A stretch of DNA of 64,000 nt from Planoprotostelium fungivorum (taxonomy: Eukaryota > Evosea > Variosea > Cavosteliida > Cavosteliaceae): assembly GCA_003024175.1 (NCBI GenBank), contig MDYQ01000022.1:1-64000 (forward strand), in the 5' to 3' direction. Each line of letters starts with the position of its first letter. The stretch's first letter is position 1. Below, in pieces: positions 11,410 to 23,159 of this stretch. Made by a program: the position numbers and the translations under genes. The notes beneath the pieces were generated by a model, which was not told the origin of the DNA, did not search any database, and worked only from the letters and a program-made list of their open reading frames with translations.

Positions 11410-14400
11410 ATGACCCACTACAACGAGAGTATTGGTATCTCAAATTCTTTTGGATCGACACATCATCGCAAGTGCCTGATGTCTGTTGAGGGCAATACCC
11501 TCTGTATTCATTGGGCACAATTGTCAAGATCATTTTTAGAGAGTTCGAAATTCAGGGTAATCCATCATCATTCATCTCTATAAGATCCTCACAATATCGA
11601 CAGAAAATCGTCGAATCGAATACGTCGAGATGCGCCGGATGTAACATCACTTCGTCTCTATGGTTGTGTCTTAAGGTATGATGATATCGTCGGAGTTGAA
11701 CGTCTTTTCACTCTGGCCACAGGAAGAATGTTTTTATATCGGCTGTGAACAGACGCACGCACAACGACACTTTTCGGAGGCGGTGATATGATTACCCACC
11801 GTCACCGTCTCACCTCCATCAGCAACACCCCGTATGCATGCAATTGAAAGAACCTCTCATCTGGTGTCACATCTGCGAGAGAGAATTGGAGGCAGATACG
11901 GTGGAGTACCCCGAGAAGGAAACAGATGACACACCGCCCGCCCCACAGACGGTTCGAAGTTTCATCTCACCCTCTAAAGAGTACGGTGGCATTCATCCTG
12001 GCCTGTGTGGTCTTCAGAACCTGGGTGAGTCTGATGCACGTGACGATCGCGTGACGATCGATCAGGTAACACGTGTTACATGAACTCGGCTCTACAAGCC
12101 CTGAGTAACAGCCAACCCCTGTCCAGGCTCTTCCTGGAGAACAGTTTCAATTCTCTACGACCATCAGGGCCGCACAGGAAATTGACACCCCCAGAACCTC
12201 TCTTGTCTGAATCTTATTCGAACCTAGTCCGACTCCTGTGGACATCCACTCTGTACGTACATCTCTTCCATCGAAATCTCATCGAAATCTCATCGTTTGC
12301 GTACAAACTCCCACGTACGTTACGCACGCGACGATATGGTTTGGATGGAAGATGACACGCGATCAGGAGGAGCGTACCACCAGCAGAGTTCTTGAGGGCA
12401 GTGACAAAGATCAATCCGTTCTTTAGAGGTTACCAACAGCAGGTGAGTCCACACCATGTACCTGTGCCTCTGACTGTAGTCGATAGGATTCGCAAGAGCT
12501 GCTGAGATTTGCGTTGGACAGGATGCATGAAGAACTGAGCGTCACCGTGGAGACGACCGAGGGGAGAGAGAGCAAGAGTGTCATCCGAGATATCTTTGGT
12601 GGACAGTTACTCAGCACGGTCAAGTGTCTCCAGTGTGAGAAGGTGAAATCGAACACCATCATCATCATCGGCGTGATCATGAAGCTGAAGAGACGAAGGT
12701 TTCGTACAAAGAGGACAGTTTCTATGACATCTCTGTCAGTATCCCCAGTGACGCCATGCTGGAGAGATTGCAGAAAGATATCCCCGAAATTTCACTGAAC
12801 CAGACGGGATTCTTCAGTACCATCACTGGATTTTTGGGGTGAACACCACATCTACAACGAGCCTGGATCCATACTCACTCGGTGCGTTGTAGATTGACCA
12901 GGAGGACACTCGAGCTGAGAGATTGTCTCCACGCTTTCTGTGCGAGGGAATATCTCTACGGGAGCAATCAATACAACTGCGAGCATTGTAAAGCGAAGAC
13001 GGACGGAGAGAAGATGTTCAAGATCTTAAAGTTACCCGAGGTAAGGAGAAGAGAGTAGAGGAGATGATAATGGAGACAGATCTTGTGCATACACGTCAAG
13101 AGGTTCCGATACGATTCGTACTTCAGCTCCAAGTTGTCTGACCACGTTCGATTTCCACTGCGTAACTTGAGCATGGAGACCTTCTGCTGCAGTGAACAGG
13201 AGAGGAAGGGCTTCGAGGCGTTCCGAGAGGAAGAGGTGATGCCACACGTGATGATGTCATGACAAGTCATCAGATCCGTAAAGAGACAGCGAAGAAGGCA
13301 GAGAAAGGGGGAATAGAGGTCGATCAGGTGAGAGAGGAAAGAGAGAACGTCAGATGATCCAGAGCAGAGTCAAGTGAAGATCGTTCGAGAGGATCCAAGG
13401 AGTAGTGGTTTCACTTATGATCTCATCGCTCTCATCAACCACACCGGTGGTCTGGGAGGTGATTGCATTCACGTTCTTCATCATGATCTACACACGATCT
13501 ATCACATGGACTGAAGGACTGAATAGGAGGACACTATGTGAGTTACTGTAAGGGAGAAGAAGAGTGGAACTTGTATGACGACAGCCGAGTGTCATCTGCG
13601 AGTGAGAGCCAAGTGGAGAATACGGAGGGATACATTCTCTTCTACCGGAGACAGTTCACCCAGGCCAGATCCGATGAGGTCGATAAGACACAAGATTTCA
13701 TGACATCTCAGGTGAGAAGGGAAGGAAGATGTGACACTGACTCTCTCAGTCTGGATCAGTCGATCGATCGTATTACGTTCCCAGGATCTGGTGGACTAAA
13801 TTTAGAACCATGAATTACCCGGGGCCCATCGACAATACACCGTTCACTTGCCCTCACGGCTCCATCAAGGTGACAGATCGAGACGGACATGGAGACTCAC
13901 AGGGTACAGCCTCAAGTGAAGATGGGAAAGGGAGGAGTCACCCAGCAGATGATGAAGGTACCTCCGAAGATATGGGATTACCTCAGAACTACCTACGGTG
14001 GAGGGCCAGAGATACAGAGTCTGTCTCAGTGCATGGACTGTGATCGCGAGATGATGGAACAGGAGACGCAGAGGAGGAAAGACAGGAAGGCCGTATCAGA
14101 AGACAGGTTGGTCTCTTCACCCTTCGACAGATATATGTCATCGACTGACACAGAGACAGGAGCTACCTCCTACCGAAAGAATACTGGCACTTGATCTCCA
14201 CTCTGTGGGTGGAAAAGTGGAGGACCTTCATCAACGGAAGCAACGAGAGACCGGGAGAGATCGACAACCTTGTCCTCTTAGAGAGAGACGGAGAGACACC
14301 GAGGGAGGGACTCAAATCAGAGAGGGATTACATCGGTGTGACACCTGACATATGGAAGTACCTTCAATCCACATATGGAGGGGGGCCAGAGATCGTCAGA

Positions 14401-14547
14401 AAGAGATTGTCGATCTACAGTCACAAGAAAGACAAGGTGAACACTCGATCAGAAATGGAGAGACTGAATGGATCAGGGATTAGAGTGATGCCTTTTAGAC
14501 AAGTCAAGGGACGTGATGGAAAGTGTTTTCATACAAATGTCGTCTAA
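11410..14547 (+). CDS. Ubiquitin-specific protease with UBP zinc finger and two DUSP domains
   Basis: Domain order matches USP20/USP33. A ZnF-UBP is split over short exons (RCAGCNITSSLWLCL, ECFYIGCEQTHAQRHFSEA, HICERELE). The Cys box GNTCYMNSALQALSN starts near 12067, after CGLQNLG. A CxxC finger pair follows (KCLQCEK; NCEHCKAK), and the His box is GGHYVSYCKGEEEWNLYDDS. Two C-terminal DUSP-like repeats follow, each with the signature YGGGPEI (IWDYLRTTYGGGPEI and IWKYLQSTYGGGPEI). Catalytic Cys, His and Asp are all present, so an active deubiquitinase is expected. One intron (12839-12892) carries complementary arms CTACAACG and CGTTGTAG. The start is uncertain; 11410 is an in-frame Met of a first exon that may splice near 11556. 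Confidence 0.82.
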
Positions 14548-14572
14548 GATGTCTCCCATCATACATTGTGTC

Positions 14573-14626
14573 TCATCATGCATCTGTGCCTCATCATGCA
14601 TCTGTGCCTCATCATACATCTGTGCC
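14573..14626. repeat. 18-bp tandem repeat, three copies
   Basis: The unit tcatcatgcatctgtgcc occurs at 14573-14590, 14591-14608 and 14609-14626 (one base different in the last), with a degenerate copy just before. It sits between the stop codons of the convergent USP and PPR genes, so it lies in overlapping 3' untranslated sequence. Confidence 0.85.
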
Positions 14627-14656
14627 TCGTGTTCTCTTTGGTGTGAATGAAGACAG

Positions 14657-15832
14657 TTATCCTACGACTGTATTCTTCACGGGCTTGTATCCCTTTCTCC
14701 GCATCTCTTGTACGACTCGATTGGACTCTTCCAAGTCTCCTATACGAGTGCACCAGTAGGCGTACCTCCTGTAGAGATGCTCATCTGGCTCGATCTTCTG
14801 TCTCTCTATCTCCTTCCACAGTTCTTTCATCGTGGTCAGATCGTGTGCCTGTCCGTAGCCCTCGACGAGAATGGACCACGTTTGGATCTGGAAGACTACC
14901 TTCTCGTCCACCATTTGTTTGTGCGCCTCTGTCAACTGATTCATCCGTGTCAGACGTAGGGATGTTGTGATGGAAGGAGATGGTTGCATGATGATGGACT
15001 GTGATGCATGATGAATGGAGAGTGATTCACCCTCTGAAAGTTGTTGTCTCTCGAATAACAGACCAAGAGCAGATTCCACGCACGAGTGGGGATAGTTCCC
15101 TTCTTCAGTCCTCTCATCTGGTAGACCAGCTCCTCCACTCTCTTGGTCTTGCTGTGAGATCTGGCCAGCATGGCGATCATGCTGTAATATGTCCCCTCAG
15201 CCGGTCTCACGTTCAGTTTCTCCATCAGCATCCAGGCCCTCTCTCCCTTCTCGACATCTGCATGTTTGGCGTACATGCTTATCAGGACGCTGAAAGTTGA
15301 AGCGGTGGGCTTCACGCCGGACAGAACCATCTTTCGTAGAACTTCCTCGGCCCCATACAGATCGTCCTGGTCTGAGTATGCTTGGATGATGGCATTGTAT
15401 TCAAAGACCGTCGTATCTCTCTTCTCGTCCAAATCTTCCTTGTACATTCGAATCACTTTCTGTGGTTGGTCCTTCTGGAGGAGTTGATTCATCATTGTGC
15501 TACGACGAGATGAATCTTCTGTGATTGAAGGTAAGTGATGTTCCATTAATCCATTGGCATAGATAACGAGGGAGAGTCTTTGAACATGACTCACCCCAAG
15601 GCTTGAGATCATCAGCTCGTTGTCTTTGGCTCGTGGATACAGTTCTGTGTGATAATGTTGTGTGAACCCATGTGTTTGAAGGAGCAAATGATTTGCTCCG
15701 GCCAAACTGAAACATATGAGCATCACTGATTGAAACATCTTGACACACTGTTTTATGCAGTGACAGAGGGAGCTGTCTGTGAATAACGAATGCCTGTGCT
15801 CTCCTTGTACTGGTAGCAAGAGGGGACATCAT
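14657..15832 (-). CDS. Pentatricopeptide-repeat protein, probably mitochondrial
   Basis: Starts MMSPLATSTRRAQAFVIHRQ, an Arg/Ser-rich N-terminus typical of a mitochondrial transit peptide. The rest is tandem 35-residue helical hairpins, for example VFEYNAIIQAYSDQDDLYGA, TFSVLISMYAKHADVEKG and TWSILVEGYGQAHDLTTM, with the usual x-G-x-x-P linkers (LSGVKP, LNVRPAE). At least two introns occur (near 15590 and 15010). PPR proteins bind organellar RNA in a sequence-specific way. At about 340 residues it is a short P-class member without an added catalytic domain. An in-frame Met exists upstream at 15913, but the chosen start gives the better transit peptide. Confidence 0.82.
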
Positions 15833-16650
15833 GATGTTGTGCTCGCTTTGCGGAAGGAATAAGAATGGCGCGTTGTGTTGCGTGCCTGTCATCTCAAAAA
15901 TTCCGAGCATCACGTGCAGTCACACTCTGTGGGCTCTTCCTTCTATCTCTCCTCTCCTCCTTCTCACCGTTGCCCTCTCATTTGTCCTCATTATTATCTT
16001 CATTCTTGGTGTCACGTGAAGGCCACTCTCTTCACCTCGCAGAGAAATCCACAGAAGTTCAACAGATGGAGACCCTCAGTCACGCCAGTCACGATTGACA
16101 ATTCTAACGGCCGCTTCCTCCATCGTATGAGACTTGTTCGTCTACAAGTAGTAACTTCGTAAAATGAACGAGGATGTTCTCGAGACCCGACAAAGTGAAG
16201 CTAAACCCAGCCCTGACAAGAGACTAGTTAAGATGCGTCAGACAAAATGAGCGATATTCAAAGCTTTTTGGTGAAAAGAGACGAATTTCATCCTTGTAGA
16301 TGGATGCTGGGGGAACAGGCGGGTTCCACGGAATAGATACAAAGATTCCCTGGAAGCGCCAAAAGTGGGCGAAATTTCAACGCTTGGATAGCATTTGTAA
16401 ACTGTGCGGGGAAAGGTGAAAAACCTGAACGGAGACCTCGAGAACGTAGACAGTGATAGATGGATGCAATGTTACAAATCTGCAAAGGAATTCACAAGTT
16501 ACCAATCACAAATCGAACGGAGGGAACCGAGAGGCCCCTCAACATTATCCTACAGAGGTAACAACGACAACAGCAACACACGTGAGCTGACACGCCTGAG
16601 GACCATCCGCTGACGACAGAACAGGAATCATCTATTTGTATAGCAACAAC
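15833..16650. promoter_or_regulatory. Intergenic region upstream of PPR and isocitrate lyase genes
   Basis: About 800 bp separate the divergent starts. Short open frames occur on both strands (for example 15865-16098 and 16404-16613), but their translations lack family motifs and overlap in several frames. I treat it as the shared upstream region and 5' untranslated sequence of the two genes. I see no RNA gene or repeat. Confidence 0.4.
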
Positions 16651-18210
16651 ATGGGACAGTTAGACGAGTTCGCCATCGAGGGTCACCACAATGCAGCTGA
16701 TGTTGACGCTTTCATCAACAGCGAGCGTTTCGCCGGTATCATCAGACCCTACAACGGATCCAAAGTCATCCAATTCAGACCTCCCGTCCCTCGCAAATAC
16801 GCCTCCGACTTCATGTCCAGAAAACTGTGGAAGCTCCTCAAGGAGATGCAAGGACAGAAGAAGGCTTCTTTCACCTTCGGCGCTCTCGACCCCGTCCAAG
16901 TCGTCCAGATGGCACCTTACCTCACATCCGTCTACGTTTCCGGATGGCAGTGCTCATCCACTGCTTCCTCCTCCAATGAGCCCGGACCCGATCTCGCCGG
17001 TGAGTCTGGCACCTTCTCTCCACGCATCTGATCCCAAACAGATTACCCCTACACCACCGTACCCAACAAGGTCGACCAACTGTTCAAGGCCCAAGAGTTC
17101 CACAGCCGAAAGCAGCAGTTCGAGCGATCTACCATGAGCAAGGAGGAGCAGAAGAGAAAGGCTCCCATCGATTTCATGCGACCCATCATCGCCGACGGTG
17201 ACACGGGCCACGGAGGTCTCACCGCTGTCATGAAATTGACCAAGCTCTTCATCGAGGCCGGTGCCAGTGGAATCCATCTCGAGGACCAGAAGCCAGGAAC
17301 GAAAAAGTGTGGACACATGGGAGGAAAGGTCCTCGTCTCCACTCAGGAGCACATCGATCGTCTCGTCGCCGCTCGCTTCCAGGCCGACATCTGTGGCGTT
17401 CCCCTCATCTTGGTCGCCAGAACCGACGCCGAGGCCGCCACCCTCTTAGACAACAACATGGACCCCAGAGATCACCCCTTCATCATCGGAGCCACCGCCG
17501 ACGGAAAGGAATCCACTTACCCCAAGGCCGTCGAGGCCGTCCTCAAGCAGAAGGGAGATGCCAAGGCCCTCGACCACTGGAAGAGAGAATCGAGACACCT
17601 CTCCCACCCCGACGCGAGAGCACTGGCCGCCAAGCTTGGAGTCAGCATCCAGTGGGACTGGGAGAAGACGAGAGCTCCAGAGGGATACTACAGGATCCAA
17701 GGAGGCATCGACTACTGCATCGCCAGAGCCATCGCCTTCGCTCCCTACTGTGACCTCATCTGGATGGAATCTGGAAAGCCCATCCTGAAGGAGGCAGAGA
17801 GATTCGCCGCCGAAGTACTGAGAGCTGTTCCGGGCAAGATGCTGGCTTACAACTTGTCTCCCTCTTTCAACTGGGACGCTGCGGGCATGACCGACACGGA
17901 GATCCGAGATTTCATCGATCGACTGGCTGGACTGGGTTTCGTCTGGCAGTTCATCACCCTGGCCGGTTTCCACGGTAACGCCCTGGTGATCGATCAGTTT
18001 GCCAAGGCATACAGCCAAGAGAAAATGCTGGCCTACGTGAGAGACATCCAGAGAAAGGAGAGGGAGTACAGCGTGTCCACGTTGACTCACCAGAAGTGGT
18101 CGGGTGCTGAGTACGTCGATGGTATGCTGGGTGTCGTCACTGGAGGAAAGAGCTCTACCCTTGCTATGAGCCACGGTGTCACAGAAAAGCAATTTGGCAG
18201 CAAGCTATAA
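16651..18210 (+). CDS. ICL: Isocitrate lyase
   Basis: Starts [20 protein letters not shown], has one short intron near 17000 and runs about 500 residues. The family signature [11 protein letters not shown] holds the catalytic cysteine. Other conserved blocks are [12 protein letters not shown] (Mg-isocitrate site), [20 protein letters not shown] and [11 protein letters not shown]. The enzyme splits isocitrate into glyoxylate and succinate, the first step of the glyoxylate bypass, letting cells grow on fatty acids, acetate or ethanol. The extra block between the catalytic loop and the [10 protein letters not shown] strand is as in eukaryotic forms. No clear PTS1 is present; the end is GSKL, a weak SKL-like tripeptide that might act as a peroxisomal signal. 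Confidence 0.96.
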
Positions 18211-18344
18211 AGTTTTTGTTTAAAAGGTCTTCTCTTCGTTCTTCAATTGAATGAGAACAGAGAGATGATATAAAGCAACACACGAGGACAGGAGAAAAAG
18301 AAGAGAACAGGAGAAAAAGAAGAGAAGGTGAGGGAATAGATATA

Positions 18345-20726
18345 TTAACCCTTCTTACCTCCTCTCGCCTTCACACGGAGGTCAAGAGAGGAGGAGGGAG
18401 ATACATTGTACGATGCCAGACTCTTCTGATCGGCAAGATGTGCCGCTCCACTCTGCAACTTTTGCTTGTTCGCCGGTATTCCAACCTGTTCCTCTCAGTC
18501 TCCCTCTCTCTCCTCTCCCTCACCTCCTTTGAGATCTTCTCCTTCAGCTGCTGCACGGTCTCTGTGGGGAGTATCGTCACTTGGATGGTCTGGCCTTGCA
18601 GCTTCCACCCCGTCTTGCTGTTGTCCTCGTCTGGCACTTTCACAGTCACGCTGTAGCTCTTTCCCTGCTCTCTGTCAGCTCTCTTCTCACGTCACCCACA
18701 TCATCGTCTATCGATCATGTCATGAGATCATGCAGATGGTGTCACGAGTTGATGATCTCACAGCTGGGTATTGCTTCAAGAAATCAGCCTCCGATAGCAC
18801 GGAGTCGTCCAATCGAGCAGCCTTGGCCGTGGGCTCGTGTGAGGGACCCTCCAGTGGCCTTCCCATGCCACCGTACGACAGTCCCATCCCTCCCATGGGA
18901 TTTCCCATGGCTCCGGGATATCCCATCGGATTTCCCATGGGCCCACCCATGGGTCCGGGGTGTATGACGGGGGGTGCGGGGTGAGTGTACAGAGAGGGAG
19001 GCTGGGGCAGGCCGGGTCCCGCGCTGTTGAGCGGAGGGGGGGCCAACACCGGAGGATCTGGATTAGCCAGACCCCTGTGGTAAGCCTGGGCCGTCGTCGA
19101 GTTGATGGAAGAGCTGTGACCATCCCCTGCCGAGTGTCACGAACATCCTCTATCTGGGACGACAGCTCACAGATGACCTTGTCCGTCTTCTCTTCTCTCT
19201 CGGGAAGGGAGACATTCTGGTTGTCGCCAAAGATGTCGACACGCTTCGATGCGAACTGCTGTAGATTCCTCGAAATCTCGTCGTCTCCCGCCAAAAAGTT
19301 TGCACCACCGCGATTTCTCGACTCGTAGATGTCTCTGTTCTGTCTCGTCTTCGGATCCATCAACTCGATTCTCATGTGCTCGTCCATATCCTCCACTGCA
19401 ATGTCTTTCCCACACTTTGGACACACTTGGTACTTGGGTCCACTGGACACCACGCCTGCTGTCGTTCAGTGACACGGTCGATGTGATGATGATGATGACG
19501 TACCGCCCTTGACGTAATCTTTTCGGAGTCGGATTTCAGTGGGTCTCCTGACTGGCTCGTCTTCGACTTCCATGTCTTCTGTGTCCATGGCGATGTCTTC
19601 CTCGGGAACGGGAATCGGGATGTTCATCGGAATCTCCGGTACGATCGCTTTTTCCGATCAGTTTCCGAGGATCATCCGAGGAGGTTCTCACGTGCTGGGG
19701 CCTCGTCTTGGAAGTCGATGGTATAGACAACGGTGAAGTCGTGCCAGTCGATGGATGTGACCGAGTCATCTTCCTTCTCCTTCTCAATTCTCTCCCTCTC
19801 TGCAATCTCCTTGTCCGTCTGATACCTCGCGATGAGTCTGTCTAAGAGGTCCTGGCGGTCTGGATATTGATCCTTCAGCATGCTGGTGATGTTTCTGGGT
19901 GGATGGATGACTTTCGAGTAACATTCGATGAGTTGGCGTTGGAAGAATGGATTGAGAGGGGAGTGGGGCTTGAGAAAGTCGAATTGGGGGTTACGGTGCT
20001 CCCTCTCTAAGAGTCCGTTGTGAAATTTGTGGCCGTTGCGGGCGATGAATTGGGCGGTTAATTTCATGATGTCACTGGGATCATATGAGGGATGAACAAG
20101 GAGATGTCGATGATGTTCGATGAAGATCGATCAGGATCGATGTATGAGAGTGAACAGAATTTTGAAATGAAGGAAATCATATGTTGAAAACATACAATTC
20201 CATGGCTGTCAGAGGTTCAGGAGGCTCCAAAATGAAGTAACTGGATAGATTGGGAATCTCTAATTCTCCCGTCTTCACTCTGTTATTGACATTGATCATT
20301 CTCTGAGGCAGAGAATTCATGGCCCTTCTAGGTGCCGCCTCAGCGACCTCAACCGGTTCTGCTACAACCTTCGGTGCTGCTGGTGCTGGTGCACCTTGTG
20401 CGGGAGCAGCCGAAGTGGGAGCTGCATTTCCTACACATCACTTAGAGGATAGAGGAAGGGAAGAGTGCAATCTCACCAGACGCTAATTGAGCTTCGAAAA
20501 ACTTGATACGAGTCTGATAGAAGGGATAGAAAGGATCTGTTGGACGGAGGAAAGAGAAACTCGGATTGTTCTTCTCATTCTCTGCGACCTTATTGTGGAA
20601 TGGAAGGCCGAACTTTGCCACAAAATGAGCAGTGGTATCGACGAAATCTAATGTATGATGAGATGACCCCGTCTTTTAAGACAATATGAACGTACTTTTA
20701 ATCTCGAGGGGTGGCTCTACCTCCAT
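18345..20726 (-). CDS. SF3A1: Splicing factor 3A subunit 1
   Basis: The N-terminus MEVEPPLEIK leads to a first SURP module (HNKVAENEKNNPSFSF and FYPFYQTRIKFFE). An Ala/Pro-rich linker follows, then a second SURP (MKLTAQFIARNGHKFHNGLL, PNPFFQRQLIECY by similarity). Next come the PRP21 block with CPKCGKDIAVEDMDEHMRIE, a long Gly/Pro/Met-rich stretch (around 18850-18970), and a C-terminal ubiquitin-like domain with VTILPTETVQQLKEKI, ending RVKARGGKKG. This is the complete order of SF3A1/Prp21, part of the U2 snRNP SF3a complex that helps fix the branch site. Its neighbour ISCU is divergent, with 111 bp between starts. Confidence 0.93.
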
Positions 20727-20837
20727 CGTTCCACGTATCCAAATCTCTTCAATGAGATGTGATGGGAGAAAAAAAAGATATCGCAATTCTACACGTGATT
20801 TAGGGAACAATAGAAACCACAACGAACGAACGACATC

Positions 20838-21409
20838 ATGCTCAGGTCAGTATCCCAATTCGCAAGAGTCACCAGAAGGGCTCCCACTCTCGTCAAAGCT
20901 ACCCCCATCCAACACACTGCATTGTTGACTCTACCTCGTGCACCTCTCGCTCGCTCTTACCACGAGAGAGTCATCGACCACTACGAGAAGCCAAGAAATG
21001 TTGGCTCTCTCAACCGTCAGGCAGCCAACGTAGGAACCGGAGTTGTCGGTGCACCTGCTTGTGGAGATGTGATGAAGCTGCAGATACAAGTCAACGAACA
21101 GACTGGTGTCATAGAAGAAGCCGTATTCAAGGTGAAAATTGATAATCACCGATTTGATCGGTAGACATTAATCTAATATGTTAGACCTTCGGTTGTGGAT
21201 CGGCCATCGCCTCCTCTTCTCTGGCCACCGAGTGGGTAAAGGGAAAGACACTGGAAGAAGCATCTGCCATCACAAACAATGAGATCGCAACGTATCTGTC
21301 ACTGCCGCCCGTAAAGAAGCACTGCTCCATGTTGGCAGAGGATGCGATCAAGGCAGCGGTGAGAGACCTTCTCGACAAGAGAGAGAAGGGCAAGACCGCC
21401 TCCGCTTGA
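20838..21409 (+). CDS. ISCU: Iron-sulfur cluster scaffold ISCU, mitochondrial
   Basis: The N-terminal 35 residues ([20 protein letters not shown] and on) form a basic transit peptide. The scaffold follows: [30 protein letters not shown] with the first cluster cysteine and nearby Asp, [17 protein letters not shown] with the second, and [16 protein letters not shown] with the third. LPPVK is the known recognition site for the Hsp70 chaperone of the pathway. One 45-55-nt intron lies between VFK and TFGCG. The protein assembles 2Fe-2S clusters in the matrix using sulfur from the NFS1 desulfurase. Confidence 0.97.
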
Positions 21410-21568
21410 ACATAAAGAACTTACACTGTAAATGAGAGTTGTACAACTTCTGTACGAAGAACTCTGTGAAGATGATCATTGCAATGGAGGGGTAAGTGAT
21501 GTCGGGGAATATCGGTGATTACATCAGTGGAGAACATGTTACATATTCTGTCTTTATCAACATTCTCT

Positions 21569-22091
21569 CTATTCGAGAATCAATTTGGGTGTCTCTGTGG
21601 TCCTCCATTGACCGTTAGACGTTGGCATGAGGGCAAAACTTAGGACTTCCATCTTCTCTTCCATAGCTGTCTTCACTGTCTTTGTGACATCGAATGAGCT
21701 TTTCTCTCCAGTGAAGGTTGTGAGGGGCTGTGAAGTGGGAAGAAGAAATCCTCTGCAGCTGGCCTCTGTGATCTTGGCGGAATCATACAGAGACAGGGTG
21801 GGTATCTGTGTGAGCTGTACTCCATCAAAGTGAAGTGATGCAGAGGAGAAGTCGGAGGATAATTCTATCATCGTCAGAGACGCCAAGAGAAGGGAGACAC
21901 CCACCAGTGAGATTGAATCGGATGAAGGAGAGATGTCCCCATTGAACTGAAATTGTTCTCTCTACCCCTCTGCAGCGTCCGGGACCTCTCATTAACGCAG
22001 AGAAGTGCATATCGGATGCCAGAGTAGAGGATGTGGCCGCGCATGAAGTGATAGCAAAAAGTAGAACAAGGATGTTGCGTGTAGTAAACAT
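21569..22091 (-). CDS. Small secreted protein, unknown
   Basis: Exon 1 begins MFTTRNILVLLFAITSCAAT, a signal peptide. After a short intron, whose limits I could not fix exactly (around 21950-21990), the frame reads SLVGVSLLLASLTMIELSSD and continues to TETPKLILE. The mature part is about 130 residues with one or two cysteines and no recognised domain. Export or membrane association is likely from the N-terminus. Confidence 0.5.
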
Positions 22092-22472
22092 GATGGATCG
22101 TCTCGTGCAGGCGTGTGGTGTTGGTCTGGTGGTGGTTCGTTTGTAAATGGAGGTCGTACTGGGAGCAGAATATTCGAGCACGAATTTTGTGTGATTTCTC
22201 CACACTGTACTCCTTCATTGCGCTATCGTTGATAGATCATCATGATGATGATGATCTTGTTAAGAGCAGAGGCTGTTGGTGTCATCGTGCATCTTTTATT
22301 GTGCAAAGGACGTGAAAGTGTATTACAGGTGAGTGTTCGAGTAGTAAGGATTGGACGTCTCTGTGTCCAATTCTGCGTCCAAAAACAGACCAAGTGGTCT
22401 GTATTGACCTGGGTTGGCGTACAGCCATTGTCTGTAACCCCAGCCACAGAATAAACAGCACAGCTGCGACGT
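22092..22472. other. Spacer with short TGA-type microsatellite
   Basis: Between two minus-strand genes. A small (atgatg)n run lies around 22230-22255. Open frames here overlap one another on both strands and carry no motif. The part near 22092 should contain the promoter of the small secreted protein gene. Confidence 0.4.
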
Positions 22473-22979
22473 TTAGCTCATGTGACTCTCTGAACGTGTT
22501 CTCACTGTCAGGGTGATCACGATCAAATAGCAGAAGAAGTAGAGGGCATAGAACCAAGGTACTGGACATGCCACAATGTGACCAGCTCGATCATTCATCT
22601 GCTCTTGGTATATCGTGCACATTCCATCGACGAAGTTGTCGATAAAGAACATGATAAACCAAGCGAAGATGCCATAGACGATAGATACGAGCAACATGAT
22701 GAGATACTATTGAATGTAAGGATATTAAAGGTGACAACATCTCACGATGTTGGTTGGGGGTATTCGTTTAGACACTCCAGCCAAGATTCCAAAGAATCCT
22801 GTGATTGAGAAAAAGACCCCTGATACCAACAGTGGCCATTCCACCGTTTCTACTCCAACTGTGACTTTAATGCTGATAACAATCCCCAAAAACTAAAATG
22901 TTGTCAGGAGAGATTGTATGATCTACCCATCAGTCACCATCACGAGGAGTGCATATACTATAATCTGTTGAGGGTTCAT
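22473..22979 (-). CDS. Four-pass membrane protein, unknown
   Basis: Three exons. Hydrophobic segments are PQQIIVYALLVMVTDG plus FLGIVISIKV, PLLVSGVFFSITGFFGILAG, LIMLLVSIVYGIFAWFIMFF and WFYALYFFCYLIVITLTV, giving four transmembrane helices. The loop between helices 3 and 4 is about 35 residues with two cysteines (GMCTIYQ, VACPVP), and the tail is short. Topology resembles tetraspan proteins (TMEM/MARVEL type), but the tetraspanin CCG motif is absent. An in-frame Met at 23114 could add 45 basic residues; I chose the Met directly before helix 1. Confidence 0.6.
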
Positions 22980-23159
22980 GTTGGCTGTCTTGGCCTCGAT
23001 GGGGTTACAAAAGCGTTTCGCTTTCTGATGACAGAAGACATGGTTGTAGAGAGGCTGTCGTTCGTGTCTGCGTCTATCACTCGTTGAAAAGAGCTCAGGG
23101 GACCGATTCAACAACAGAGAGAGAGTAGAACAGAGGCCGACTGACGCTGTACACTTTTT

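Noticed and set aside
17446-18192. 248-codon minus-strand frame inside the isocitrate lyase gene
   Set aside because: It is a mirror of a strongly biased coding strand; the plus strand carries all ICL motifs.
22230-22260. ATG microsatellite as a functional element
   Set aside because: Short TGA/ATG runs occur in many introns and spacers of this window; nothing marks this one out.
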